Positions 43,598 to 53,579 are shown, numbered from the stretch's first letter. The stretch: DNA of 64,000 nucleotides from Knoellia sp. p5-6-4 (GCF_029222705.1 NZ_JARGZF010000002.1:434001-498000); one strand, 5' to 3'. Notes: generated by a model from the sequence alone, not told the origin. Made by a program: numbers and translations.

Positions 43598-44866
43598 TCA
43601 GCGGTGCGCACGGAGGATCCTCTCGACCTCGGCCTGCCCCCGGGCCGTGGCGTGGTCGAGGGGGGTCCGGCCGCCGCGGTCGGCGATGGACGGGTCCGCC
43701 CCGGCGGCGAGCAGGGTGCGCACGACCTCCTGGTGGTCACGTCCACCGTCGCCGAGGATGACCGCCTCGAGCAGGGCGGTCCACCCGAGGTTGTTGACGT
43801 GGTCGACGTCGATGCCGGTCCGGACCACCCGGCGGACGTAGTCGACGTGCCCCCGTTCGCTCGCCGGGATCACGGAGACTCCGCCGTAGCGGTTGGTGAG
43901 GGTCAGGTCGGGGTGGGCAGGCAGCAGCGCCTCGAGCATCGCCACGCTCCCGGTCACGCCGGTGACCAGCCACGGCGTGTCGTGCTGGTCGTCGAGCGCG
44001 TCGGGGTCGGCCCCCATCGCGACGAGCAGCCGGGCGACGTCGACGCGGTCGTGCGTCGCCGCGAGCAGCAGGGCCGTGCGGCCGCGCTCGTCCCTCGCCT
44101 CGAGGTCCGCCCCCGCCCGCAGTGCACCGGCCACGGCATCGGCCTCACCGTGCGCCGCGGCCTCGAGGAGGGCTGAGTCGGGACTGCGCGTGGGTGGCAC
44201 CGGAGCGGCCCGCAGCACGGCCTCGAGGCGTGGGTGACCACGGTGGCGGGCCATCCGCAGGGGCGTCAGCCCCTCCTGCGTCGAGGGACGGTCGAGTTGG
44301 ACACCGCCGGCCACGAGGACGCGCAGGGTGTCGACATGGCGCTCCTCGTCGCGTCCGAGCCAGACCGCCTCGTGCACGGCCTGGTAGCCGATCCGGTTGA
44401 CGTGGTCACGCTCGATGCCCGCGCGCAGCAGTCGGCCGACGACGAGCGCGTGCCCTCGCTCGGCGGCCCGGATCAGACCCGTGCCGTTCCAGCCGTCCTT
44501 GTCGTCGACGTCGGCGCCACGGCTCAGGGTGAGCTCGAGGAGCTCGAGGTGACCCTCGCTGGCGGCGATGAGGTAGGCGGACTGCTGTGTCTCGTCCTTG
44601 GCGTTGACGTCGGCACCGCGGCGGACGAGCTCGGCCGCGTCAGCGACCCGGTCGTCCCACGCGGCCTCACGCAGCGCCTGGTCGAGCTGGGCAGGCGGCG
44701 CGCCCTCCGAAGGCAGGAGGGCGGACCGGGGGGTGCCGCTGCCGACCCCAGCCGACGTGCTCGGTGGGGCACTCGACATCGTCGTCCTCTCCTCGGTCGA
44801 CCCGTCCGTGCAGGCCGCGCCCAGCACGAGCAGCCCCGGGACGGCTGCGAACCTGGCGGGTCTCAC
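43598..44866 (-). CDS. Ankyrin-repeat lipoprotein
   Basis: A 422-residue secreted protein: signal sequence with the lipobox LGAAC, a Ser/Pro linker, then roughly eight to nine ankyrin repeats (for example ALREAAWDDRVADAAELVRRGADVNAKDE, written across repeats as LVRRGADVNAKD, LTLSRGADVDDKDGWNGTGLIRAAERGH, LLAAGADPSIADRGGRTPLDHAT). Ankyrin repeats bind proteins; outside the cytoplasmic membrane they would act as a scaffold. GTG 44866 gives a normal signal peptide. No catalytic domain is present. Neighbours do not point to a partner. Confidence 0.85.
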   Translation of the reverse strand: MRPARFAAVPGLLVLGAACTDGSTEERTTMSSAPPSTSAGVGSGTPRSALLPSEGAPPAQLDQALREAAWDDRVADAAELVRRGADVNAKDETQQSAYLIAASEGHLELLELTLSRGADVDDKDGWNGTGLIRAAERGHALVVGRLLRAGIERDHVNRIGYQAVHEAVWLGRDEERHVDTLRVLVAGGVQLDRPSTQEGLTPLRMARHRGHPRLEAVLRAAPVPPTRSPDSALLEAAAHGEADAVAGALRAGADLEARDERGRTALLLAATHDRVDVARLLVAMGADPDALDDQHDTPWLVTGVTGSVAMLEALLPAHPDLTLTNRYGGVSVIPASERGHVDYVRRVVRTGIDVDHVNNLGWTALLEAVILGDGGRDHQEVVRTLLAAGADPSIADRGGRTPLDHATARGQAEVERILRAHR

Positions 44867-44962
44867 ACCCCCATCCTGCCCCGCGACGAGGCCCGGACAC
44901 GGCAACGGCGGCCGGCGGCGGGTGACCCGCCGCCGACCGCCGTCGCGGTGTGCTCGTCCGTG

Positions 44963-46777
44963 TCAGACGGTGACGGACTCGCGGTGCTCGTGCTGCGTCC
45001 GACCGGGCCCGTCGACGTCGGCCTCTGCCACTGCCTCTGCCTCTGCGTCGGTGGGAGCCTCCTCCACGACGAGCGCGAAGTCGTCGCCGTGCTCGGTCAC
45101 GCCCGTCACGACCGCCTGGTCGATGGCCGCGACGGCGATCTGGCGGCGCACGATGAGCGGGTCGGAGCTGAGGTCCTTCACCAGCGAGACGGCCAGGCCC
45201 ACCATCACGAGCAGGAACGGCAGGGCCGCCACGATGGTGATGTTCTGCAGGCCGGAGAGCGCGTCCTCGCCACCGACCAGCAGCATGACCGCAGCCACGG
45301 CACCGGTCGCCCCACCCCAGAAGATGACGGTCTTGCGGCTCGGCACCAGGGTGCCGCGCTCGGACAGGGTGCCCATGACGATCGAGGCCGCGTCGGCGCC
45401 CGAGACGAAGAAGATCGCGACGAGCAGCATCACCACGACGGACGTGATGGTGGCCAGCGGCATGTTCGAGAGCATCGCGAACAGCGAGCCCTCGGCCGTG
45501 GCCTGGCCGGCCAGGTCGGTGCCCTTGCGCTGCATGTCGATGCCGGCGCCACCGAAGATGGCGAACCAGACCAGGCTGACCACACTCGGCACGAGCAGCA
45601 CGCCGGTCACGAACTGGCGGATGGTGCGGCCGCGGGAGATGCGGGCGATGAACATGCCGACGAACGGCGTCCACGACACCCACCAGGCCCAGTAGAAGAT
45701 CGTCCAGCCGGACAGCCACTCCTGCATGGCGCTGCCGCCGGCGGCGTCGGTGCGCGCGGACATCATCGCGAGGTCCTCGAAGTAGCTGCCGACGGCGGTC
45801 GGCACCAGGTTGAGGATCAGCACGGTCGGGCCCACCAGGAACACGAACACGGCCAGCGCCACAGCGAGCACCATGTTGATGTTCGACAGGTACTGGATGC
45901 CCTTGGAGACACCCGAGACCGCCGACAGGATGAAGCACACCGTCAGCACGGTGATGATGGCGACGAGCACGCCGTTGCCCGCCTTGCCCAGCCCGGCGAC
46001 GAGCTCGAGGCCCGAGCCGATCTGCAGGGCGCCCAGGCCGAGCGAGGCCGCGGAGCCGAACAGGGTCGCGAAGATCGCGAGGATGTCGATGACGCGCCCG
46101 GCCGGACCGCCGGCCCGCTTCTCACCGAGCAGCGGCGCGAAGGCGGAGCTGATCAACAGCGAGCGGCCCTTGCGGAACACGCCGTACGCCACGGCGAGGC
46201 CGACGACGGCGTAGATCGCCCAGGGGTGCAGGGTCCAGTGGAAGAGGGTCGTCGCCATCGCGTTCTGCAGCGCCTCGGGGTTGCCCTCCGCACCGGTGCC
46301 GGGCGGGGGCGCGACGAAGTGCGACAGCGGCTCGGAGACGCCGTAGAACATCAGGCCGATGCCCATGCCCGCCGAGAACATCATGGCGATCCACGAGACG
46401 GTGCGGAACTCCGGCTCCTCGTCGTCGCGGCCGAGCGGGATCCGCCCGAACTTGCCGGCCGCCAGCCAGATCACGAAGAGCACGAAGCCGCTTGCCACCA
46501 AGGCGAACAGCCAGCCCATGTTGTGCACGACCCAGTCGAGCCCGGCGCCCGAGGCGGAGCTCAGGGTCGAGGTGCTGAGGAAGCCCCACAGCACGAAGCC
46601 GATGGCCAGCGCAGCGGTGATGCCGAAGACCACCTTGTCGAGCCTCTGAGGCTCGTCGGCCGGGTGCTCCTCGAGGTCGAGGTCGAGGGCGGGGTGCGGG
46701 GCGTCGTCGATGGGCGCGCCCTCACCCGTGAGGTCGGTGGGACCGGTGGGTCCTGTTGTCGTCAGTTGTGTCGTCAC
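44963..46777 (-). CDS. BCCT-family betaine/choline/carnitine transporter
   Basis: Takes up a trimethylammonium compound such as glycine betaine, probably for osmotic protection. The 604-residue protein has about 12 helices, the family signature FYWAWWVSWTPFVGMFIARISRGRT, the glycine-rich AGMGIGLMFYGVSEPL unwinding helix, and long charged N- and C-terminal tails (an acidic C-tail with EAPTDAEAEAVAEADVDG). Such tails are osmosensors in known BCCT carriers. The GTG start overlaps the stop of a 19-codon upstream ORF, and the only good Shine-Dalgarno lies 32 bases upstream, across a strong hairpin. Confidence 0.93.
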   Translation of the reverse strand: MTTQLTTTGPTGPTDLTGEGAPIDDAPHPALDLDLEEHPADEPQRLDKVVFGITAALAIGFVLWGFLSTSTLSSASGAGLDWVVHNMGWLFALVASGFVLFVIWLAAGKFGRIPLGRDDEEPEFRTVSWIAMMFSAGMGIGLMFYGVSEPLSHFVAPPPGTGAEGNPEALQNAMATTLFHWTLHPWAIYAVVGLAVAYGVFRKGRSLLISSAFAPLLGEKRAGGPAGRVIDILAIFATLFGSAASLGLGALQIGSGLELVAGLGKAGNGVLVAIITVLTVCFILSAVSGVSKGIQYLSNINMVLAVALAVFVFLVGPTVLILNLVPTAVGSYFEDLAMMSARTDAAGGSAMQEWLSGWTIFYWAWWVSWTPFVGMFIARISRGRTIRQFVTGVLLVPSVVSLVWFAIFGGAGIDMQRKGTDLAGQATAEGSLFAMLSNMPLATITSVVVMLLVAIFFVSGADAASIVMGTLSERGTLVPSRKTVIFWGGATGAVAAVMLLVGGEDALSGLQNITIVAALPFLLVMVGLAVSLVKDLSSDPLIVRRQIAVAAIDQAVVTGVTEHGDDFALVVEEAPTDAEAEAVAEADVDGPGRTQHEHRESVTV

Positions 46778-46833
46778 GCAGTATCGGCGCCCCGGGTCGC
46801 GGGGCGCCTCTCCTTCGTCTTCTCGTCGGTCAC
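46774..46833 (-). CDS. Possible 19-residue uORF coupled to the BCCT gene
   Basis: GTG at 46833 opens a 19-codon frame whose product is MTDEKTKERRPATRGADTA, very hydrophilic, and whose TGA overlaps the BCCT GTG start (GTGA). If translated, ribosomes ending here could reinitiate on the transporter gene and melt the hairpin between. No clear Shine-Dalgarno or -10 box precedes its own start, so it remains a candidate. Confidence 0.4.
   Translation of the reverse strand: MTDEKTKERRPATRGADTA
46786..46815 (-). promoter_or_regulatory. Shine-Dalgarno plus 9-bp hairpin before the BCCT start
   Basis: On the transcript, AAGGAG (46815-46810) is followed by one base and then a perfect 9-bp stem (46786-46794 with 46800-46808; 5-base loop), then eight bases and the GTG. 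With the hairpin folded, the AAGGAG is an ideal nine bases from the start; unfolded it is 32 away. Stem-loops that bring a distant Shine-Dalgarno close are known in phage T4. Confidence 0.55.
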
Positions 46834-46994
46834 GTGTCAGGCCTGGTCAAGTCGACCTGACACTGTGCCAACGGGAACCCTTGACATCAAATCGAATCCG
46901 TGGCAGGCAGGCGGAGCACCACTCGAATTCTGTTGTGGCACAACACCTTTACAGCATGTCGTGAGCCGCACCACAGCGACGGGTGCACCAGCAG
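46834..46994. promoter_or_regulatory. Intergenic region with palindrome upstream of the BCCT gene
   Basis: This AT-richer stretch, for this genome, holds a perfect 7-1-7 palindrome, TGTTGTG-G-CACAACA (46931-46945), and a second inverted repeat GTCAGG...CCTGAC (46836-46861). Either may bind a regulator of the BCCT gene. No convincing -35/-10 pair was found. Confidence 0.45.
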
Positions 46995-47609
46995 CTAGAG
47001 CACGATCGCGAGGACGAGGATGCTGAAGACCACGCTCTGGGAGCTGTGGACGGCGATTCCCATCCAGGCACTGCGGTACCGCTTCGTCGGGTAGGCGAGG
47101 ATGAACATGTCCAACAGGGTCGCCGGAATCCGCCACGGGACGTGGAGGTGGTAAGCAGCGAACAGCACGCCATTCGCCACCCAGTCGCCTCGCCCGAACG
47201 CGCCGTTCATCCGGGGCAGGAGGAATCCCCGGAACAGCAGCTCCTCGCCGAGGACGGTGTTGAAGACCCAGAGCACGACCATGAGGCCGAACCACCCCCA
47301 GGCCCCGGCGAGGAAGTCCTGCCCGGTGCCCGACTGCAGGAAGAGGTTGAGGTCACGGTCCGCGGGAACAGGCGGCGAGGGGAGAATGCCTTCGAGCGCG
47401 AAGGCAAGGACCAGCGGCACCAGCACCAGCCAGACCCGGCCACCGACGCGGCCGCTCTTCGGGCTGCGTGGCGACCGGAGCCACAGCGCGTCGCGGAGGA
47501 CGGCCCAGCGAAGGCTCCCCTGCTCCCTGCTGACCAGGACCAGCACGAGCACGGACTGCCAGATCAGCCCGAGGGTGAGGCACAGGAGCAGTGCCTTGGC
47601 CATCGGCAC
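46995..47609 (-). CDS. CPBP-family intramembrane metalloprotease (Abi/CAAX-like)
   Basis: A 204-residue membrane protein with about six helices and the CPBP glutamate motif GEELLFRGFLLPRM, the His in FAAYHLHVPW, and the third motif GIAVHSSQSVVF. These supply the metal and base of Rce1-like proteases. In bacteria they are linked to bacteriocin immunity and regulated proteolysis. The start is GTG 47609 or ATG 47603; no optimal ribosome site precedes either, though AGGAGTGA occurs twice shortly upstream. It follows the hydrolase gene on the same strand, 28 bases after its stop, and may be co-transcribed. Confidence 0.88.
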   Translation of the reverse strand: MPMAKALLLCLTLGLIWQSVLVLVLVSREQGSLRWAVLRDALWLRSPRSPKSGRVGGRVWLVLVPLVLAFALEGILPSPPVPADRDLNLFLQSGTGQDFLAGAWGWFGLMVVLWVFNTVLGEELLFRGFLLPRMNGAFGRGDWVANGVLFAAYHLHVPWRIPATLLDMFILAYPTKRYRSAWMGIAVHSSQSVVFSILVLAIVL

Positions 47610-47637
47610 GTACCCCGCACCGTCGTCACTCCTGATA

Positions 47638-49710
47638 TCACTCCTGAATGGGGACCCGGATCAGGTGACCGCCAGCCGACGACGGAGTGGCGGCTGCCCG
47701 TTGCCGGAACGACTGGTCTCGCGCGATGTCGAGCAGGATCAGCGCGAGGTTCGCGACCGCGACCGCACCGACCGCGACGGTGACGAGGGCGATCGGGACT
47801 TCCGTCGCCTCGAAGCCGACCCACGCACCCACGAGAGCACCTGCGCCCCCGAGCAGCAGCCGCGCGTGCACCGTCCGGCGGGGCCAGCTGCGGTGCAGCG
47901 ACGCCAGATGGATGACCAGGCCGACCGGCACACCGACGGAGAGCACCACGAGCAGCTCGTTGTCGATCCGCACCCCCGGCAGCGCCGCAAGGACGGCCAG
48001 GGCGCCGAGAGACCACCCGCCAAGGCCCAGCACGACCGCCCCCACGGTGCGAGTCAACAGCTCGGTCGTGCGGCCGAGGTGGTCCCGAGTCCGTCGGCGG
48101 CGAGCCAGCACCGCGAGCGTGACCACCATCAGAGCCGACAGCGCGAGCATGGTGCCGACGAGCCGCTTCGCCAGTAACCCGTAGGTGCTCGGCGGCGTGA
48201 AGTCCATCCTCAACGGGGTGTAGCCGGATGCGTCGATGCGACCGCTGTCCAGATAGGTCAGGATCAGCCGGGTGCCGGCATCCGGCTGGTCGTTGAAGAA
48301 GCTCTGCGTGTGGCCGAAACCCGGCAGCACGACCTCCCGACCGTTCGGAAGGTAGGGCAGCAGCTCCCTCGTGGCGATCTGCGGCGGCGTCGCCACGTCG
48401 ATCTCCCCACCCAAGAGGAGCGTCTCCACCCGCGACGTCCGGAGGGTGCTGTAGCGCTCCTCGTGGGGCGATGCCGGCCACGCGTCCACCAGCCGGCCAC
48501 CGGCCCACGCCAGCGAGCTCGCGGCGTGAGCGAGGTCCGACGGGTCGCCCGATCCCACCGCGAAGTAGTCCCGGGCAGCCTCTGCGTCGAGCATGGCGGC
48601 CGAGGCGTACTGCCCACGCACGAACAGCTCCGGCGTCAGGACGTCACCCAGCAGGGAGCTCACCCACAGGCCACTGACGTCGCCCTCCTCCGCAGACAGC
48701 CACGCATCGATCATCATCGGGGCCGTGGCTGGCCCGCTCGCGGGCTGGAGGAGCCCGAGCAGGGCCATCGCGCGGACGTTGCCCTCCTTGACCGGCAGGA
48801 ACATCCAACGGTCAGGAACGTCACGGCTGATCTCCCGCATGCTCGCGGCGAGGTCGTCGGTGCGGGCACGGCAGCTCTCGTCTGCGGCGCACATCGCGGC
48901 GAACTGCTCGATCTGCTCGTCGGTCGCAGTCGGGTCCTGGACGAACGCGCCCGGCGGGTTCACACCGAACAGCACCGACCGGTGGATGCTCTCGGGATGC
49001 CGCCAGCCGTAGACCAGCGCGGTGCGGGTACCGGCACTCTCGCTCAGCAGGTCGATGCGGTCGTAGCCCAACGCGACCCGCGCCACCTCCAGGTCGTCGA
49101 CCTGCTCGACCAACCCGTAGCGCCTCGGGTCGATCCCGCTCTCGGCGAGCCGGTCCGCACAGGCGCGGTACGCCGCGCCGTAGGCCTCGAAGGACGCCTC
49201 GCCCAACAGGTCGGACGACCGCTTGAACGCCGAGTCGACCTCGGGGCAGTCGAGTCGGACGGAACCGTCCACCCCGCGGTAGCCGACGAGCACGACGTCG
49301 CGGTCGGCGGTGTAGCGGTCGGCGAACTCGAAGTCCATGTTCGACTGGCCTGGGCCACCAGTGAGGAAGAAGATCGGCTGCTTCGGGGCGTCCGACCTGG
49401 CGCGAACTCGAGTCACCGGGAGAGCCAGGAGCCGCCCCGCGTCGGCTTCGGCGTTCTCCGGGACGACCAGCGTGCCGCAGTCGGCGGCGACGCTGCCGCT
49501 CTCCCCGACGTACTCGCACGAACGGAGGGTGAGCGTCCCGGCCCGCGCGCCGTCGGGCACCACCGGAGGGTCGGGCTCCCCCGAGAGCATGACGGCGAGG
49601 CCCGCCAGCAGCCCTGCGATGACCACCAGGGACAGCACCCTCGCCCACGTCAGGAGACGCGGCAGCTGCACCTCCTCGTCGCGCTGCCTGCCCAGGCGCT
49701 CCGCCCGCAC
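47638..49710 (-). CDS. Membrane-anchored alpha/beta hydrolase with C-terminal multispan domain
   Basis: A 690-residue protein with an unusual build: N-terminal membrane anchor (residues ~25-43), an external alpha/beta hydrolase of the proline-iminopeptidase/tripeptidyl-peptidase kind (residues ~55-510), then four to five helices (residues ~530-680). Catalytic residues are visible: oxyanion loop FFLTGGPGQS, nucleophile S225 in LLSESAGTRT, acid in LLLGGEIDVATPP and His in LPGFGHTQSFF. Cysteine pairs (SCEYVG...DCGTLV, DCPEVD...ACADR) suggest an oxidising extracytoplasmic site. Start GTG 49710 is tentative. The likely substrates are peptides or esters at the cell surface. Confidence 0.8.
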   Translation of the reverse strand: MRAERLGRQRDEEVQLPRLLTWARVLSLVVIAGLLAGLAVMLSGEPDPPVVPDGARAGTLTLRSCEYVGESGSVAADCGTLVVPENAEADAGRLLALPVTRVRARSDAPKQPIFFLTGGPGQSNMDFEFADRYTADRDVVLVGYRGVDGSVRLDCPEVDSAFKRSSDLLGEASFEAYGAAYRACADRLAESGIDPRRYGLVEQVDDLEVARVALGYDRIDLLSESAGTRTALVYGWRHPESIHRSVLFGVNPPGAFVQDPTATDEQIEQFAAMCAADESCRARTDDLAASMREISRDVPDRWMFLPVKEGNVRAMALLGLLQPASGPATAPMMIDAWLSAEEGDVSGLWVSSLLGDVLTPELFVRGQYASAAMLDAEAARDYFAVGSGDPSDLAHAASSLAWAGGRLVDAWPASPHEERYSTLRTSRVETLLLGGEIDVATPPQIATRELLPYLPNGREVVLPGFGHTQSFFNDQPDAGTRLILTYLDSGRIDASGYTPLRMDFTPPSTYGLLAKRLVGTMLALSALMVVTLAVLARRRRTRDHLGRTTELLTRTVGAVVLGLGGWSLGALAVLAALPGVRIDNELLVVLSVGVPVGLVIHLASLHRSWPRRTVHARLLLGGAGALVGAWVGFEATEVPIALVTVAVGAVAVANLALILLDIARDQSFRQRAAATPSSAGGHLIRVPIQE

Positions 49711-49800
49711 AGCGTCACCGCCTGGACGTCCGACCCTCGCTCACGCAGCCAGCGTCCGCACGGGGCGGCACGACGGTCAGGGCCGAAGGTCCCGGCGGGG

Positions 49801-50730
49801 TCAGAAGCCGAGGCGCTGCAGCTGCTTGGGGTCGCGCTGCCAGTCCTTGGCGACCTTCACGTGCAGGTCGAGGAAGACCTTCTGCCCCAGCAGCGCCTCG
49901 ATGCCGTGGCGGGCGTTGCTGCCCACCTCGCGCAGCCGCGACCCGCCCCGGCCGATGATGATCGCCTTCTGCGACGGCCGCTCGACGTAGACGTTCACGC
50001 GCACGTCGAGCAGCGGGCTGTCCTCCGGACGGCCTTCCCGCGGCACCATCTCCTCGACGACCACGGCGAGCGAGTGCGGCAGCTCGTCGCGGACGCCTTC
50101 CAGGGCCGCCTCGCGGACCAGCTCGGCGATCATGACGGCCTCGGGCTCGTCGGTCAGGACTCCCTCCGGGTAGAGCGGCCCCGGCGACGGCGGCAGGAAC
50201 GAGGAGAGCACCCGGGCCACGTCCTCGACCTGGTCACCCTTGACCGCCGAGCAGGGCACGATCTCGTCCCACTCCCCCAGCTGGTCGATGGCGATCAGGT
50301 GCTCGGCCAGCCGGCCCCTGTCCACGCGGTCGGTCTTCGTCGCGATCGCGACCACGGGCCGCCGCTTGGCGCGCTGGATCTCCTTGAGCTCGTTGGCGAT
50401 GAACGTGTCACCCGGGCCGATGCGCTGGTCCGCGGGCAGGCAGAACCCGATCACGTCGACCTCGAGCAGCGTCTCGCGCACGACGTCGTTGAGCCGCTCG
50501 CCCAACAGGGTGCGCGGCTTGTGCAGCCCGGGGGTGTCGACCAGAACCAGCTGCGACGCCGGGGTGGTGACGATGCCGCGGATGGTGTGCCGGGTCGTCT
50601 GCGGCTTGGAGGAGGTGATCGCGACCTTCTGCCCCACCAGGGCGTTGGTCAGCGTCGACTTCCCCGCGTTGGGCCGCCCGATGAGGCAGGCGAACCCGGC
50701 GGCGTACCCGCTTTCACTGCGCTGGCTCAT
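49801..50730 (-). CDS. era: GTPase Era
   Basis: Ribosome-assembly GTPase that checks the 3' end of 16S rRNA. The 309-residue protein has G1 GRPNAGKST, G2 TTRHTIRGI, G3 DTPGLHKP, G4 TKTD, G5 SAVKG and a C-terminal KH domain with KAIIIGRGGSRLREVG. The ATG overlaps the stop of the CNNM/CorC gene (ATGA). In related actinobacteria era is often followed by leuA and recO; here accessory genes intervene. Confidence 0.97.
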   Translation of the reverse strand: MSQRSESGYAAGFACLIGRPNAGKSTLTNALVGQKVAITSSKPQTTRHTIRGIVTTPASQLVLVDTPGLHKPRTLLGERLNDVVRETLLEVDVIGFCLPADQRIGPGDTFIANELKEIQRAKRRPVVAIATKTDRVDRGRLAEHLIAIDQLGEWDEIVPCSAVKGDQVEDVARVLSSFLPPSPGPLYPEGVLTDEPEAVMIAELVREAALEGVRDELPHSLAVVVEEMVPREGRPEDSPLLDVRVNVYVERPSQKAIIIGRGGSRLREVGSNARHGIEALLGQKVFLDLHVKVAKDWQRDPKQLQRLGF

Positions 50731-52046
50731 GACACACCCTCCCGGTCCGTGGGCTCCACCGTAGTGCGCTCCACCTCGTGCTCCGGCTCCGGCTCGGGCA
50801 GCGGCTCGACGATGACCGTCGCGATGCGGTGCCGGCGCCCGGCCATCCGCTCGGCTGTCAGCCTCAGGCCGGACACCTCGCAGCTCGACCCGAGGATGGG
50901 CACCCGGCCGATCGTCTTCCCGATGAGACCGCCGACGGTGTCGACCTCGTCCTCGTCGATGGCCACCTCGAAGAGGTCGGCCAGGTCGTCGATGTCCATG
51001 GTCGCGGGGACCCTGGTCGTGCCGTCCTCGAGGTGGTCCACCCCGGGCGCCTCGCGGTCGTACTCGTCGGCGATCTCGCCCACGATCTCCTCGAGGATGT
51101 CCTCGATGGTCACCAGGCCGGCGGTGCCGCCGTACTCGTCGACCACCATCGCGAAGTGGCTCTGGTCCCTCTGCATCTCGCGCAGCAGGTCGTCGACGGG
51201 CTTGCTCTCGGGCACGTAGTGCATGGGCCGCATCAGGGCGGTGACCGGGATCGAGCCGGCCTCGGGGTCGGCGTTCACCCGACGCACGACGTCCTTGAAG
51301 TACAGCAGCCCCAGGACGTCGTCGGGGCCGTCGCCGAGCACCGGGATGCGGGAGAAGCCCGAGCGCAGGAAGAGCGACATCGCCGAGCGCAGCGGCCGGT
51401 CGCCATCGATGGTGACCATGTCGGTGCGCGGCACCATGACCTCCCGGGCCACGGTGTCGCCGAGCTCGAAGACCGAGTGGATCATCTCCCGCTCCTCGGC
51501 CTCGATCAGCGCGCTCTCCCCCGCCAGGTCGACCAGGTCGCGCAGCTCCGACTCGCTCTGGAACGGGCCGTCGCGGTAGCCCCGGCCCGGCGTCACGGCG
51601 TTGCCGAGGGCGACGAGCAGCCGCGCCAGGGGCCCGAGCACCCGGCGCAGCCACACCACGGCCGGCGCCGAGACCAGCGCGATGGCGTCGGAGTGCTGGC
51701 GCCCCAGGGTGCGCGGCGAGACGCCGACGATGACGAACGACACCAGCGCCATGATCCCGATGGAGGTCAGGACCCGCAGGGCCAGCCCGTCGACGAGCTG
51801 GCTGACCGCGAACGTGATGAACACCGCGGTGGCCGCCTCCGCGACCACCCGCACGAACGCGAGCACCGAGAGGTATGCCGCGCCGTCGACGACGATGCGC
51901 TCCAACGCCTTCGCGCCGGCCCTGCCCTCCTCGCGCAGCTCGTGCGCGCGGATGCGCGAGGTGCGGAACAGGGCCGCCTCGGCGGCGGCGAGGAGGAAGG
52001 CGATGAGGAGGCTGAGCAGGGCCAGGAGGACGAGCTGGATCACCAT
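50727..52046 (-). CDS. CNNM/CorC-family membrane protein with CBS pair
   Basis: A 439-residue protein with an N-terminal DUF21 membrane domain (residues ~1-150), two CBS domains (residues ~190-315: VMVPRTDMVTID, VTALMRPMHYVPESKPVDDLL) and a CorC/HlyC domain after GGTAGLVTIEDILEEIVGEIADE. Proteins of this kind move Mg2+ or Co2+ or regulate other carriers; haemolysin is a historic name. It lies in the ybeY-era operon with ATGA overlap to era and a 7-base gap after ybeY. Confidence 0.93.
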   Translation of the reverse strand: MVIQLVLLALLSLLIAFLLAAAEAALFRTSRIRAHELREEGRAGAKALERIVVDGAAYLSVLAFVRVVAEAATAVFITFAVSQLVDGLALRVLTSIGIMALVSFVIVGVSPRTLGRQHSDAIALVSAPAVVWLRRVLGPLARLLVALGNAVTPGRGYRDGPFQSESELRDLVDLAGESALIEAEEREMIHSVFELGDTVAREVMVPRTDMVTIDGDRPLRSAMSLFLRSGFSRIPVLGDGPDDVLGLLYFKDVVRRVNADPEAGSIPVTALMRPMHYVPESKPVDDLLREMQRDQSHFAMVVDEYGGTAGLVTIEDILEEIVGEIADEYDREAPGVDHLEDGTTRVPATMDIDDLADLFEVAIDEDEVDTVGGLIGKTIGRVPILGSSCEVSGLRLTAERMAGRRHRIATVIVEPLPEPEPEHEVERTTVEPTDREGVS

Positions 52047-52053
52047 GGGTCGA

Positions 52054-52498
52054 TCACGTCCCCGGTCGGCCCCGTCCGGCCAGGAAGGTCAGCAGCAGCT
52101 GGCGCTGCAGCTCGAACATCTCGCGCTCCTCCTCCGGCTCGGCGTGGTCGTATCCGAGCAGGTGGAGGATCCCGTGGGTCGTCAGGAGCAGCAGCTCCTC
52201 CTCGGTGGCGTGGCCGGCCTCGGCCGCCTGCTTCGCGGCAACGCTGGGGCACAGCACGATGTCGCCGAGCACGCCCTCCTCGGGCTCGACGCCCTCGCGA
52301 CCGGGCCGCAGCTCGTCCATGGGGAAGGACATGACGTCGGTCGGGCCGGGCAGGTCCATCCACTGCACGTGCAGGACCTCCATGGCCGGCTCGTCCACGA
52401 GGCGGATGCAGAGGTCGGCGCCGGGGTGCACGCGCATCTGCTCCATGACGTAGCGCGCGCAGGCCACCAGCTCGAGCTCGTCGAGCTGGTGGTCGGTC

Positions 52499-52521
<23 letters not shown>
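52054..52521 (-). CDS. ybeY: Endoribonuclease YbeY
   Basis: Zinc-dependent RNase involved in 16S rRNA 3' maturation. The 155-residue protein has the metal motif [11 protein letters not shown] (H-x3-H-x5-H) and the upstream [11 protein letters not shown]. The GTG start lies inside the end of the phoH gene (23-base overlap). Its place between phoH and era is the conserved bacterial arrangement. Confidence 0.96.
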
Positions 52522-53554
<1,033 letters not shown>

Positions 53555-53579
53555 GTTGTCGGCCAGTCTACGGTGCCAG

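Noticed and set aside
46861-46890. TTGACA at 46883 as a rightward promoter
   Set aside because: No gene follows on the plus strand, and no -10 is found at 16-18 bases.
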